64,000 nucleotides of DNA. It comes from Lentisphaeria bacterium (GTDB lineage: Bacteria > Verrucomicrobiota > Lentisphaeria > Victivallales > Victivallaceae). The translations under genes and the position numbers were made by a program. The stretch lies in NCBI GenBank assembly GCA_900768515.1, contig CAAGDG010000074.1, positions 1 through 64,000 on the forward strand, read 5' to 3'. Shown piece by piece: positions 34,695 through 43,187 of the stretch (within the stretch, counting starts at the first letter, position 1; each line of letters starts with the position of its first letter). The notes beneath the pieces are model-generated. The model saw only the letters and a list, made by a program, of their open reading frames with translations, was not told where the DNA came from and searched no databases.

Positions 34695-35690
34695 CTATTC
34701 GCAGGAGCGCAGGACAAGGTCATGCAGCCGGGCCTCGTACTCCGGGGTGTGCGGGTTGCTCTTTTCCCCGCGGACATAAGCGGCGAAGTTCCGCAGCAGA
34801 CGGTCGTAGCGACGGTGCGGCGGAAATTTGATTTCGCACCGTCCGTCCGTGAACGGCTTGTTGTTGTCGAGCGTGACATACATGATCGTATCGTCGAAAC
34901 CATCCCCCCGGGGGATTTCAATCGGGCGGATCTCCACGCTCCCCCGGGAACCGGTGATAATCACGGACCGCCGGTTGACACCGTTGACTTCCGCCGCGGC
35001 GGTCTTGACAAAAGAGACGCCGTTGGCGTATTGATACGCGCAGAATCCGTAGTCCACGGCGTCCACTCCCCGGAGCCGGGTCTTGGAATTGAGCGGGACC
35101 ACCCGTTCCGGAAATCCGCAGAAATGGACCATGACGTCGATCATGTGACAGCCGAGGTAATACATGATTCCGCCTTGGAACCGGGCCAGGGTTTCGTGGT
35201 AGTTGCGTCCGTTGCAGCAGCTCATCTGGGCCTCCACGCTGAAGATCTCTCCCAGCACCCCCTGCTCCTTCAATTCGAGCGCGCGGCGGATGGCGGGATT
35301 CTCCCGGAACATGTAGCCCAGATTCAGCACCAGCTGTTTCTCCCGGGCCAGTTCGCACATGCGATGGAACTGCGCGGAATCACCGCTGCCGGGCTTGTCC
35401 ATGTAGGTGTGAAATCCCGCGCGCAGCGAACGGGTTGCCGCCCGGACCAGCTGAAATTCATCGGTCTCAACCATGACGGCGTCGGGACGGAGCGCCACAG
35501 CCTCTTCCCAGGTCAGAAAGGGGAAACCGAAGATCTCCGGTTTCTTTTCGGCGGCCACGCGAAGCGCCGGATCCTCCTCGACGATTCCGAGCACCTCGAA
35601 CTCCTCCGGCAGCCCCTTGAGAGCGGTAGCCAGATGCGCGGCGTGGACCATCGGCGCCGTGCCGACCTGAATCACCCGAACTCTTCTCAT
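34695..35690 (-). CDS. Gfo/Idh/MocA-family oxidoreductase
   Basis: 331-residue NAD(P)-dependent sugar dehydrogenase family protein. The Rossmann half starts VRVIQVGTAPMVHAAH. A TYMDKPG segment (residues 92-98) corresponds to the EKP motif that holds the catalytic-site lysine. A C-terminal alpha/beta domain with GGIMYYLGCHMIDVM follows, where the second catalytic His lies. The ATG overlaps the stop of the AraC-type gene upstream (ATGA), so regulator and enzyme are co-translated. The substrate is probably a sugar or inositol derivative. Confidence 0.85.
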   Translation of the reverse strand: MRRVRVIQVGTAPMVHAAHLATALKGLPEEFEVLGIVEEDPALRVAAEKKPEIFGFPFLTWEEAVALRPDAVMVETDEFQLVRAATRSLRAGFHTYMDKPGSGDSAQFHRMCELAREKQLVLNLGYMFRENPAIRRALELKEQGVLGEIFSVEAQMSCCNGRNYHETLARFQGGIMYYLGCHMIDVMVHFCGFPERVVPLNSKTRLRGVDAVDYGFCAYQYANGVSFVKTAAAEVNGVNRRSVIITGSRGSVEIRPIEIPRGDGFDDTIMYVTLDNNKPFTDGRCEIKFPPHRRYDRLLRNFAAYVRGEKSNPHTPEYEARLHDLVLRSCE

Positions 35691-36499
35691 GACCACAAAC
35701 CTTTCCATTTCAAGTTTCGATATTCGGAGGGAGTGCACCCGAGCTGCTCCTTGAAGATTTTGTGAAAGTATTCGATCGAACCGAAACCCGAACGATCCGC
35801 CACCTCCTTGAGCGCAAGCTCCGGCTGCTTCAGCAACCGGCAGGCGCAGTTGAGCCGCAGACTCATGACGTAATCGGGAAAGGACCGCCCCAGCTCCCGG
35901 CGGAAAAGCTGCCCCACATGGTTGGGGGAGAGCGACAGAACTCCGCCCAGCTGCGTCAGCGTGATCTCCTGTTGGAAATGATCCCGGATCCACCGGATTG
36001 CGGTCCGGAGCGCCGCGGAGGGGGGCCGGTTCCGCCCGCCGTCCTTCCCGGCGATCCGGATCAGCAGCAGATTGAGCGCCGAACTCCACTCCAGAAGATT
36101 CAGAGGGTCGGCCGCATCCGACCGGGAGAGGCGTCGGAACTCCCCGACAATCTCCCGCACCTCCTCCGGTTCAAGGCGGCAGCAGAGGGTGAAATTCTCC
36201 ATTCGCGTTCGCAGCTCCTCCGGCAGCGCCTCGTCGGAAAAAGACCAATTGGCGATCTCGGTGTCCGACTCGAAATACAATTCGTGGCTGTCCGCCGGAT
36301 TCAGCAGCCAGCAGTCCCCCTCCGAAAATGAACCGTTCCGCCCGTTGCAACGGTGGCGGCCGCTCCCCCGGAGGACCAGCTCAAATTCATGAAAGTTGTG
36401 CCAGTGAAGCCGGGTGTGATGACCGGCTTCCATCTTCCGGAAGGAAACGGCGCCATTCCGTTCTCCGGGAAAGACGACATTGTAAAGAACTGGTTTCAT
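35687..36499 (-). CDS. AraC-family transcriptional regulator
   Basis: 270 residues. An N-terminal cupin-like sensor (HHTRLHWHNFHEFELVLRG, then NPADSHELYF) precedes two C-terminal helix-turn-helix motifs (ITLTQLGGVLSLSPNHVGQLFRRE in part, then ALKEVADRSGFGSIEYFHKIFK). I start at the ATG with GGGG upstream; earlier in-frame ATGs lack a ribosome-binding site. The gene is divergent from the epimerase-like gene across an AT-rich region with a 16-base palindrome, and is coupled to the Gfo/Idh gene. The layout fits a local sugar-responsive switch. Confidence 0.88.
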   Translation of the reverse strand: MKPVLYNVVFPGERNGAVSFRKMEAGHHTRLHWHNFHEFELVLRGSGRHRCNGRNGSFSEGDCWLLNPADSHELYFESDTEIANWSFSDEALPEELRTRMENFTLCCRLEPEEVREIVGEFRRLSRSDAADPLNLLEWSSALNLLLIRIAGKDGGRNRPPSAALRTAIRWIRDHFQQEITLTQLGGVLSLSPNHVGQLFRRELGRSFPDYVMSLRLNCACRLLKQPELALKEVADRSGFGSIEYFHKIFKEQLGCTPSEYRNLKWKGLWS

Positions 36500-36527
36500 T
36501 AATTTCCCCAATATCATTGTTTTTTTT

Positions 36528-36556
36528 AATATATTATTTCTAATCCTGCTTGTCAA
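36528..36556 (-). promoter_or_regulatory. promoter of the AraC-type regulator
   Basis: Minus-strand TTGACA, 17-base spacer, TATATT. The leader is about 20 bases. Confidence 0.7.
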
Positions 36557-36573
36557 CTCTAAAAAATAAAACT

Positions 36574-36589
36574 ATTTTAAATTTAAAAT
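36574..36589. promoter_or_regulatory. AT-rich palindrome in the divergent region
   Basis: ATTTTAAATTTAAAAT is a perfect 16-base palindrome lying between the AraC-type promoter and the epimerase-like start. It could be an operator or simply AT-rich promoter DNA. Confidence 0.4.
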
Positions 36590-36627
36590 AATTGTTTTTC
36601 TTATTAATTCGACAGAGGATCATCATC

Positions 36628-37656
36628 ATGGAGAAAAATGGAAGGACCGTATTGCTGATCGGAGGAAGCGGTTCGATGGGCAGCTATTTAAGTCCGCTTC
36701 TTCTGGAACTCGGCTGCCGGGTGACGGTGGCCTCCCTGGAGCAGGAAACCGCCACCCGGCCCGGACTGCGTTTTCTCTCCGGAGATTTCCGCGACCTGGA
36801 GAACCTTGACCGCCTGCTGGCCGATCACTACGATGCCGTGATCGACTTTCTCAACTACTCCGCGGAGGAATACCGCCGGCGCTGCCGCCGTTTTCTGGAG
36901 AACACCGGTCACTATATTTTTCTTTCAAGCTACCGGGTCTACAATGGCCGGGAACTGCCGACCAGGGAGACGTCGCCCCGCTTTCTCGACCAGTGCGACG
37001 ACGAGGATTTCCGCCGTTCCAGCGACTACAGCATCGAAAAGGCGCGGAACGAGGATTTTCTGCGCGCCTCCGGAATGCGCAACTGGACCATTGTCCGCCC
37101 GTCGGTCGTCTTCTCCCGGCTGAGCCTGCCGCTGGTGTCGCTGGGAGCTTGGATGTTCTACAACCGGGCGCTGGACGGGAAACCGGCCCTGATCCCGGAC
37201 GAAGCGCTGGAGATCCGCGGCTGCGCCACCTGGGCAGGCGACATCGCCCGGATGTTCGCCGGGGTGCTGTTCAACTCCGCATGCTTCGGAGAAACCTATA
37301 CGTTCGCCACCGGGGAATCCCTGCCCTGGAGAGAGTGGGCGGAGTATTACCGGGAACTCTTCGGACTGCGGACCTGGACAGTCGACCTCGAAGCATTCAA
37401 AACCATCTACTGGAACAACGCCCCCTGGTCCACCCGGCAGCTGCTCTACGACCGCATGCTGAACCGGGTGATGGACAATTCCAAAATCCTGAATGCGACA
37501 GGACTCTCCCCCGCCGACCTGACGCCGGTGTTCAAAGGTCTGGAACTGGAAATCCGGCGTCTGCCGAAAGGATTCCGCTTTCCGGGCCCGCCGGAGGTGA
37601 ACCGCAACATGGACCGCTTTCTGGCCGGGGGCGGCCGGGTGATCCGGAAGCTGTGA
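36628..37656 (+). CDS. NAD-dependent epimerase/dehydratase-like protein
   Basis: 342-residue extended short-chain dehydrogenase family protein. The nucleotide loop GGSGSMG lies near residues 12-18, followed by VIDFLNYSAEEY. A YSIEK segment supplies the YxxxK catalytic pair. The C-terminal half binds the substrate, probably a nucleotide sugar or free sugar; the reaction is not predictable. I choose the ATG after CAGAGGA over a start 36 bases upstream inside the AT-rich promoter region. It is divergent from the AraC-type gene and likely its target. Confidence 0.78.
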   Translation: MEKNGRTVLLIGGSGSMGSYLSPLLLELGCRVTVASLEQETATRPGLRFLSGDFRDLENLDRLLADHYDAVIDFLNYSAEEYRRRCRRFLENTGHYIFLSSYRVYNGRELPTRETSPRFLDQCDDEDFRRSSDYSIEKARNEDFLRASGMRNWTIVRPSVVFSRLSLPLVSLGAWMFYNRALDGKPALIPDEALEIRGCATWAGDIARMFAGVLFNSACFGETYTFATGESLPWREWAEYYRELFGLRTWTVDLEAFKTIYWNNAPWSTRQLLYDRMLNRVMDNSKILNATGLSPADLTPVFKGLELEIRRLPKGFRFPGPPEVNRNMDRFLAGGGRVIRKL

Positions 37657-37680
37657 CGCCCTTCCCTCCCCCCAGGAAAA

Positions 37681-37716
37681 CGGCCACCGCGGGAACCGAA
37701 GTTCCCGCGGTGGCCG
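37681..37716 (-). terminator. long hairpin between epimerase-like gene and trpS
   Basis: Perfect 16-base stem CGGCCACCGCGGGAAC / GTTCCCGCGGTGGCCG. On the minus strand it is followed by TTTTCC, so it terminates trpS. On the plus strand there is no T run. Confidence 0.8.
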
Positions 37717-37734
37717 AAACACCTCAGAGAAGAG

Positions 37735-38697
37735 TCAGCGCAGACCGACCGCGGCGCGCACCTCCTCCATGGTCTGCTCCGCCACCTGGCGGGCGCGTTC
37801 GCCGCCTTTGCGGAGCACTTCCCGGACGTAGTCGAGATTCCTTTCCAGTTCCGCACGCCGGTTCCGCATCGGTTCGAAGTAGGCCCACAACTTGTCGAAG
37901 AGCGCCAGTTTGGCGTGGCCGTAGCCGTAGCCGCCGGCGCGGTAACGCGCCTTCATCTCTTCCAGTTCGTCAGGCGTCGCCACCAGTTTGAAGAGGGCGA
38001 CGACGTTGCAGTGGTCGGGATCCTTCGGCTCCTCAAGCTGCTTGCAGTCGGTGACGACGCTCATGATCGTCTTTTTAATCTCCTTCTCCTTGCCGAAGAT
38101 CGGGATGGTGTTGTTGTAGCTCTTGGACATCTTCTGCCCGTCGATACCCGGCACGATCGCGACCTCGTCCGGAATCAGCTCCTCCGGAATCGTGAAGATT
38201 TCGCCGTACCGGTTGTTGAACTTGATCGCGATGTCGCGGGTGATCTCCAGATGCTGTTTCTGATCCTTGCCGACCGGCACCAGATCGCTCCGGTAGATCA
38301 GGATGTCGGAGGCCATCAGCACCGGGTAGGAGAAAAGCCCGTTGTTCGGAGCAAACCCCTTGGCAAGCTTGTCCTTGTAACTGTGCGCCCGTTCGAGCAG
38401 TCCGACCGGCGTCACGTTGTTCAGGATCCAGCACAGCTCGCACACCTGCGGCACGTCCGACTGCCGGAACAGGATCGCCTTCTGCGGATCGACTCCGCAG
38501 GCGAGGTAGTTGAGAGCCAGTTCCTGCACGTTCCGGCGCAGCTGCTCCGGCTCCGGCGAAGTGGTCAGTGAATGGTAATCGGCCAGAAAGATGAAGGTCT
38601 CCCCTTTTTCCTGGCTTGCGACGATCTGGCGCATGGCGCCGAAATAGTTGCCGATGTGCGGCGTGCCCGAAGGCTGAATTCCTGTCAAAATTCTCAT
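37735..38697 (-). CDS. trpS: tryptophanyl-tRNA synthetase
   Basis: Class I aminoacyl-tRNA synthetase charging tryptophan tRNA. It has 320 residues with HIGN at residues 14-17 and KMSKS at 189-193, the two ATP-binding signatures. The segment GIQPSGTPHIGNYFGAM is typical of TrpS. Length is close to the usual 325-335. The start is the only suitable ATG; the ribosome-binding site is weak. It lies 75 bases downstream of galK on the same strand, and may be read from the lpxK-galK transcript. Confidence 0.96.
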   Translation of the reverse strand: MRILTGIQPSGTPHIGNYFGAMRQIVASQEKGETFIFLADYHSLTTSPEPEQLRRNVQELALNYLACGVDPQKAILFRQSDVPQVCELCWILNNVTPVGLLERAHSYKDKLAKGFAPNNGLFSYPVLMASDILIYRSDLVPVGKDQKQHLEITRDIAIKFNNRYGEIFTIPEELIPDEVAIVPGIDGQKMSKSYNNTIPIFGKEKEIKKTIMSVVTDCKQLEEPKDPDHCNVVALFKLVATPDELEEMKARYRAGGYGYGHAKLALFDKLWAYFEPMRNRRAELERNLDYVREVLRKGGERARQVAEQTMEEVRAAVGLR

Positions 38698-38772
38698 GAT
38701 AATACCGAAAAAATTTCCATCAGATCCATGCGGCAGGAGATGGATGCCTTCCTTTCCCTGCCGCGCGACAAA

Positions 38773-39927
38773 TTACAGCTTCTGCGAACGGGCACCGTCG
38801 CCGATCGCACAGATGATGCACTCGGCGTCGATGCCGGTGCGCTGCCGATATCCCGTCCGGATCCGCTCCGCGTATTCCGCGGCGCCCTCCGACGCGACCA
38901 GGTGGACGGTGATGCCGCCGAAGCCGCCGCCGGAAAGCCGGGCCCCAAGACCGCCCGGAACCGACTTGGCAAGTTCCACCAGATAGTCCAGCTCCGGCGT
39001 GCTGTTCTCGAAATTGACCCGGCTCGACTCGTGCGATTCGAACCAGAGCCGGCCGAATCCGGCGACGTCGTTCGCCTCCAGCAGCCGGACCGCCTCCAGC
39101 ACCCGGGTGCACTCCCCGACCACGTGCAGCGCGCGGCGGAACTCCCGTTCGCCGAGGGCCGGTTTCGCGGCGGTCAGCTGTTCGAGCGAAACGTCGCGCA
39201 ACGTCTTGACGTCAGGGTAGATCTCGGCCAGCTTGGCCGCCGCCGATTCGCAGTCGCTCCGCCGGACGTTGTACTCGGAATCGACCAGGTTGTGCTTGGC
39301 CATCGAATTGACCACCACGATCGAATATCCGGTCGGCAGCGGAACGGTACGCAGCACTTCGACGGAGCGGAAATCGCTCAGAATCATGGAGTTCTTCTTC
39401 CCGAAGATCGAACTGAACTGGTCGAGCAGTCCGCTGTGCAGTCCCATGTAGTTGTTCTCGACCCCCTGTCCGACCCGCGCCCAGTCGGCGTCGGAGAGCC
39501 GGATGTCGAAGGCCTCGCGGAACGCGAAACCGGCCGCAGTCTCCAGCGCCGCGCTGCTCGACATCCCCGCCGAAAGCGGAACCGTGCTCTCCATGGCGGC
39601 GTCGAACGCGCCGATTTCGATGCCGCGGCGGCGCAGTTCGACGATCACGCCGCGGATGTAGTTGCTCCAGTCCTTCGGTTTGGCGACGGCGATGTCGTCC
39701 AGGTCGAACTCCCGGATGCTGTTATCCCGGAAGTCCTTGATCCGGCAGTGTTTTCCCGCGATCGGACGGAGCACGAACTTCGTATCCTGCTCGACCGCGC
39801 AGGAGAGCACGAAACCCTGATTGTAGTCGGTGTGGTTCCCGAGGATCTCAAGCCGTCCGGGAGCTTCCGCCGCCACCGTCGGGGCGGAACCGTAAAACCG
39901 GGTGAATTTTTCGATCAACTTCTGCAT
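38773..39927 (-). CDS. galK: galactokinase
   Basis: ATP-dependent galactokinase of the GHMP kinase family, first enzyme of the Leloir pathway. It has 384 residues. Signatures: APGRLEILGNHTDYNQG near the start (GRxNxxGEHTDYN in most galactokinases), the ATP loop VPLSAGMSSSAALE, and GGLGARLSGGGFGG near the C-terminus. The glycine-asparagine version (GNHTDYN for GEHTDYN) is a small departure. I choose the ATG after GAGAGGA. It follows lpxK by 25 bases, an unexpected partner, and no galT, galE or galM is present. Confidence 0.9.
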   Translation of the reverse strand: MQKLIEKFTRFYGSAPTVAAEAPGRLEILGNHTDYNQGFVLSCAVEQDTKFVLRPIAGKHCRIKDFRDNSIREFDLDDIAVAKPKDWSNYIRGVIVELRRRGIEIGAFDAAMESTVPLSAGMSSSAALETAAGFAFREAFDIRLSDADWARVGQGVENNYMGLHSGLLDQFSSIFGKKNSMILSDFRSVEVLRTVPLPTGYSIVVVNSMAKHNLVDSEYNVRRSDCESAAAKLAEIYPDVKTLRDVSLEQLTAAKPALGEREFRRALHVVGECTRVLEAVRLLEANDVAGFGRLWFESHESSRVNFENSTPELDYLVELAKSVPGGLGARLSGGGFGGITVHLVASEGAAEYAERIRTGYRQRTGIDAECIICAIGDGARSQKL

Positions 39928-39952
39928 GACGTCCTCTCTCTTTCTTGAATGA

Positions 39953-41131
39953 TTATATGAAGCAAATTCTGGAAATACACTGGTCAAAACTCTCCTTCCC
40001 GCTCAGAATGTCGATCTGAATGCGCAGATAGTAGAGCGGAACGTCGCAACGTTCCAGTTTGGGAATCCGCACCGCGTCCTTTTCGGTGGTCACGATGAAC
40101 TCCGCCCCCGCCGCCTTCGCCTGATTCACGAAGTCGATGATCTCCTGCTGGGTGTAACGGTGGTGGTCGGCGTAGTGGTCGCGCAGCACCAGCGTAGCGC
40201 CAAGCTGTTCGAGAAAATGCTCGAAACTCGCGGGAACCGCGATCGCTGAAAGCGCCGCAACCCGGGCCCCCCGCAGCTTCGACAACGGTTCCGTCTCCCG
40301 GTTGGAAAAGAGCCGGACCAGATGCTGCGGCCGGTGACAGCACTCGATGATCTCGGCCCGCCGGGTGTGTCGGCGAATGAAGTTCTTCAGATGCAGAAGC
40401 TTGTGGCTTCCGTCCGACTTGGTCAGAAAGATGTAGTCGGCACGGCGGATGTTCTTGATCGGCTCGCGCAGAATCCCCCGTGGAAGCGTGTGACCGTTGC
40501 CGAAGGGGTCGGTTGAATCCACCAGCACGATGTTGATGTGCGGTTTGAGCATCAGGTACTGGAAGCCGTCATCCAGAATGATCACATCGGTATGGAAACG
40601 GTCCACGGCGAAGAGTCCGGACTTGACCCGGTCCTTGTCCACCAGCACTGCGACGTCGCGCAGGTTCGAGGCGAGCATGTAGGGTTCGTCTCCGGCAAAA
40701 TCCGATTCCAGCAGCAGATCCTTCCCGTCGGAAACCACCTTCGGCGGCACCTCGATCTTCTGCGAACGAAACATATGCATGAGCTTCGACCCCAGCGAAC
40801 GTTTCCGGCTGCGGTAGCCGCGGCTCAAAATCGCCACCTTCCGCCCCTTGGCGCTCAGCGTCCGCGCGAACACCTCTACCACCGGGGTCTTGCCGGTACC
40901 GCCGCAGGAGAGGTTGCCGATGCTGACCACCAGACACCCAAGCGCATGATTGCGGATCACCCGCTTGTCGTACATCCAGATCCGGAACTGGACCGCCATC
41001 CGGTAAAAACGCGACGCGATGAAAAGCAGATCGGTCAGCACCAGGTCGTACCAGTTGCGCCGCCGCCCCGCCATCAGATCGAGGAAATACTGCTCGAAAT
41101 CTTCCGCTTTGAATTTGAAATGCGAATGCAT
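39953..41131 (-). CDS. lpxK: tetraacyldisaccharide 4'-kinase
   Basis: Inner-membrane-associated lipid A kinase that adds the 4' phosphate to make lipid IVA. It has 392 residues with the P-loop GGTGKT at 77-82, followed by ILSRGYRSR, DDGFQ and VTTEKDAVR, all LpxK signatures. An amphipathic N-terminal segment (31-58) is as expected for membrane docking. Its presence shows that the host makes lipid A. GGAG lies 6 bases before the ATG. It has its own promoter and is read before galK. Confidence 0.93.
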   Translation of the reverse strand: MHSHFKFKAEDFEQYFLDLMAGRRRNWYDLVLTDLLFIASRFYRMAVQFRIWMYDKRVIRNHALGCLVVSIGNLSCGGTGKTPVVEVFARTLSAKGRKVAILSRGYRSRKRSLGSKLMHMFRSQKIEVPPKVVSDGKDLLLESDFAGDEPYMLASNLRDVAVLVDKDRVKSGLFAVDRFHTDVIILDDGFQYLMLKPHINIVLVDSTDPFGNGHTLPRGILREPIKNIRRADYIFLTKSDGSHKLLHLKNFIRRHTRRAEIIECCHRPQHLVRLFSNRETEPLSKLRGARVAALSAIAVPASFEHFLEQLGATLVLRDHYADHHRYTQQEIIDFVNQAKAAGAEFIVTTEKDAVRIPKLERCDVPLYYLRIQIDILSGKESFDQCISRICFI

Positions 41132-41160
41132 ACCGCTCCGGATTGTTATCAGTTCTTATT

Positions 41161-41189
41161 AAATTAATGCCGGATTGCCCCCGGTTCAA
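41161..41189 (-). promoter_or_regulatory. promoter of lpxK
   Basis: Minus-strand TTGAAC, 17-base spacer, TAATTT, about 30 bases before the lpxK ATG. Confidence 0.45.
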
Positions 41190-41190
41190 G

Positions 41191-41219
41191 TTTGCGCGCC
41201 GGAATTCTTGCATTATATT
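41191..41219 (+). promoter_or_regulatory. promoter of the HD-domain gene
   Basis: TTTGCG, 17-base spacer, TATATT. The -35 is poor; the -10 is the common form of this window. It abuts the divergent lpxK promoter. Confidence 0.4.
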
Positions 41220-41260
41220 ATCGGGATACCTGAAAATCACGGACAGCTTCAGAAGAAAAC

Positions 41261-42016
41261 ATGCGCAATTCATTGGAACGCCATCTTGCCGATTACGCGG
41301 CCACCTTTCTCCGGAACGATCCGGAGTTCGACCGGAACATCCGGCTCAAGCTCGCCCACTCCCTGCGCGTCCGCGACGAGGCGCGGCGGATCGCCGCGGC
41401 CGAATCGTTTCCGACGCGGGAGGCGGAACTTGCCGAATTCGCCGCTCTGCTCCATGACTACAGCCGCTTCGAACAGTTTTCAAAGTTCCGCACCTTCAAC
41501 GACGCAGAAAGCTTCGACCACGGCGAAATCTCCGCCCGGCTGGTCGCCGGAGAACAGCTGCTCGAACCGCGGACGACGCCGGAGGAACGCAACCGGATCC
41601 TCGATGCGATCCGGGTCCACAACAAGGTGGCGATTCCCCCCGGTTTCGCGGAACCGGAACGGCGGCTCGCGGCCGTCGTCCGGGACGCCGACAAGATCGA
41701 CATCCTGCCGATCCTGCTCGACTACCTCGAACACCCGGACAATGAGTCGATCGTCTTCGGACTCTCCAGAGAACCCCGCCTCTCCCCCGCGGTCCGGGAC
41801 GCGCTGCGGCAGGGCTGCTCACCGGCCCACCGCGACATGCGGACCGTCTGCGACTTCGTCGCCGGGAAACTGGCCTGGGTCTACGATCTCAACTATCCGG
41901 CCGCCCGCGCGGAATTCCGCCGCCGGAACTACCTCGAGCAGCTCCGGAGCCATCTTCCCGACACCGGCGAAATCGATGAAGTTTACCGGAACGCCTTGAA
42001 ACAACTGGAAGGCTGA
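41261..42016 (+). CDS. HD-domain metal-dependent phosphohydrolase
   Basis: 251-residue HD-superfamily protein. Metal ligands are visible: KLAHSLRVRDEA (first His), LLHDYSRF (the HD pair), FDHGEISARL (His), IRVHNK (His) and VRDADKIDIL (Asp). The layout resembles small HD hydrolases acting on nucleotides or other phosphates; the substrate is unknown. It has its own likely promoter and is followed by a separate one for the YeeE/YedE-like pair. The ribosome-binding site is weak (AGAAGA). Confidence 0.8.
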   Translation: MRNSLERHLADYAATFLRNDPEFDRNIRLKLAHSLRVRDEARRIAAAESFPTREAELAEFAALLHDYSRFEQFSKFRTFNDAESFDHGEISARLVAGEQLLEPRTTPEERNRILDAIRVHNKVAIPPGFAEPERRLAAVVRDADKIDILPILLDYLEHPDNESIVFGLSREPRLSPAVRDALRQGCSPAHRDMRTVCDFVAGKLAWVYDLNYPAARAEFRRRNYLEQLRSHLPDTGEIDEVYRNALKQLEG

Positions 42017-42023
42017 GTATATT
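41996..42023 (+). promoter_or_regulatory. promoter of the YeeE/YedE-like pair
   Basis: TTGAAA, 16-base spacer, TATATT, overlapping the end of the HD gene. Confidence 0.6.
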
Positions 42024-42099
42024 ATCCGGTATCCACGGGAGCCCGCTCCCGCGTCTGCTCCCCCCGGAGAGGAAACCGCACTGGAATGACGGAGAAAAC

Positions 42100-42621
42100 A
42101 TGAATCCTTTCACCGCAAAATGGCCGCCCTGGATCGGCGGAGTGCTGCTGGCATTGCTGCTCGTCGCCGCTCTGGCGCTCTTCGACGACCCGGTCGGACT
42201 CGCCGGCGGAATGATCGCGCTGACCGAATACGCCGACACCGCAGCCCGCGGCGGAATCGCCGACGCCCCCTCGATGGACTGGCAGGTCGCCATGCTTTTC
42301 GGAATCTTTTTCGGAGCGATGGCCGGCGCCATCGGCAGCGGGGAATTCAAGCTGGAGTTTCTGGACGAGGGCGGTCCGACCGCCGGAACGCGGATTGTCC
42401 GCACCATTCTCTCCGGAATCGCCGGCGGCGCGCTCCTGATGCTCGGGGTGCAGCTTGCCGGAGAGACGGTCTGGGGAGAGTGTGCGGCCGCAATCCAGCT
42501 CGCCGGCGGCGGCTGGACCTTCCTGGCCGGACTGCTCCTCTCCGGGTGTCTGCTGGCGATTCTCTTTGAACGGCGCGGCGAAGGGGGCGGCCGCAAAAAC
42601 AGAAAGCGGGGAAACAAATGA
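42100..42621 (+). CDS. YeeE/YedE-like membrane protein, half 1
   Basis: 173 residues with about four membrane helices (near 12-30, 65-85, 105-125 and 140-160). The GIFFGAMAGAIGSGEFKLEF segment fits the YeeE/YedE (sulfur transport) superfamily, where two half-size proteins often replace one full-length transporter. Full-length members import thiosulfate through conserved cysteines. Here the only cysteines are in GECAAAI and LSGCLL. It overlaps half 2 by 4 bases (ATGA). Transport of a sulfur compound is a family-level inference only. Confidence 0.65.
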   Translation: MNPFTAKWPPWIGGVLLALLLVAALALFDDPVGLAGGMIALTEYADTAARGGIADAPSMDWQVAMLFGIFFGAMAGAIGSGEFKLEFLDEGGPTAGTRIVRTILSGIAGGALLMLGVQLAGETVWGECAAAIQLAGGGWTFLAGLLLSGCLLAILFERRGEGGGRKNRKRGNK

Positions 42622-43175
42622 CGCTCACCGGAAATTACCGGCTTTTCGCCGCGGTGCTGATCGGCATCGCCATCGGATTCGCGCTGATCAAGGCCGACCT
42701 GGTCAGACGCAAAAGCGTGCTGGATGCGCTCCGGCTGCGCAACGGCAGGACGATTGAAGCGATGCTCTTCTTTCTGGGAGCGGGAATCTTGTTTTTCTTC
42801 GCGGCGCGGGCGGCGGGATGGAGTGCCGTCCACGTCCGTCCCGGCTACCTCTGGTCGTCGCTGCTGGGCGGACTCCTCTGCGGCGCCGGGGTCATGCTTT
42901 CCGGGGTGACGCCGACAACGACGCTGGCCGCCCTCGGCTCGGGCCGGCTGCAAATGATCTGGGTGCTGCTCGGGATGGCCCTCGCCTACCCGGCGGTGGA
43001 ACAGACCTCGGAGTTTCTCTCCCGTCTCATCGGGCGCTGGGATCTGGCGATGGGGCGGCCTCCGGTCCCCGCGGAATTTTTCCAGACGGACAATCCGGCG
43101 GTCTACCTGGTTCTGGTCCTTGCCGGACTCATCGCGCTGGTGCATTTCACGATTGGAGCCTCTTCCAGGGAATAA
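42618..43175 (+). CDS. YeeE/YedE-like membrane protein, half 2
   Basis: 185 residues with about five membrane helices. The segment GAGVMLSGVTPTTTLAALGSGR aligns by eye with the pore motif of YeeE/YedE proteins, usually written G-x-G-[ML]-x-L-[AS]-G-x-C-P-G-T, but Cys-Pro-Gly is replaced by Thr-Pro-Thr. Loss of this cysteine argues against the known thiosulfate mechanism. The start overlaps the stop of half 1, so the halves are made in equal amounts and probably assemble together. It converges with the amidase gene, 12 bases apart. Confidence 0.65.
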   Translation: MTLTGNYRLFAAVLIGIAIGFALIKADLVRRKSVLDALRLRNGRTIEAMLFFLGAGILFFFAARAAGWSAVHVRPGYLWSSLLGGLLCGAGVMLSGVTPTTTLAALGSGRLQMIWVLLGMALAYPAVEQTSEFLSRLIGRWDLAMGRPPVPAEFFQTDNPAVYLVLVLAGLIALVHFTIGASSRE

Positions 43176-43187
43176 GCCGGCTCCCGC

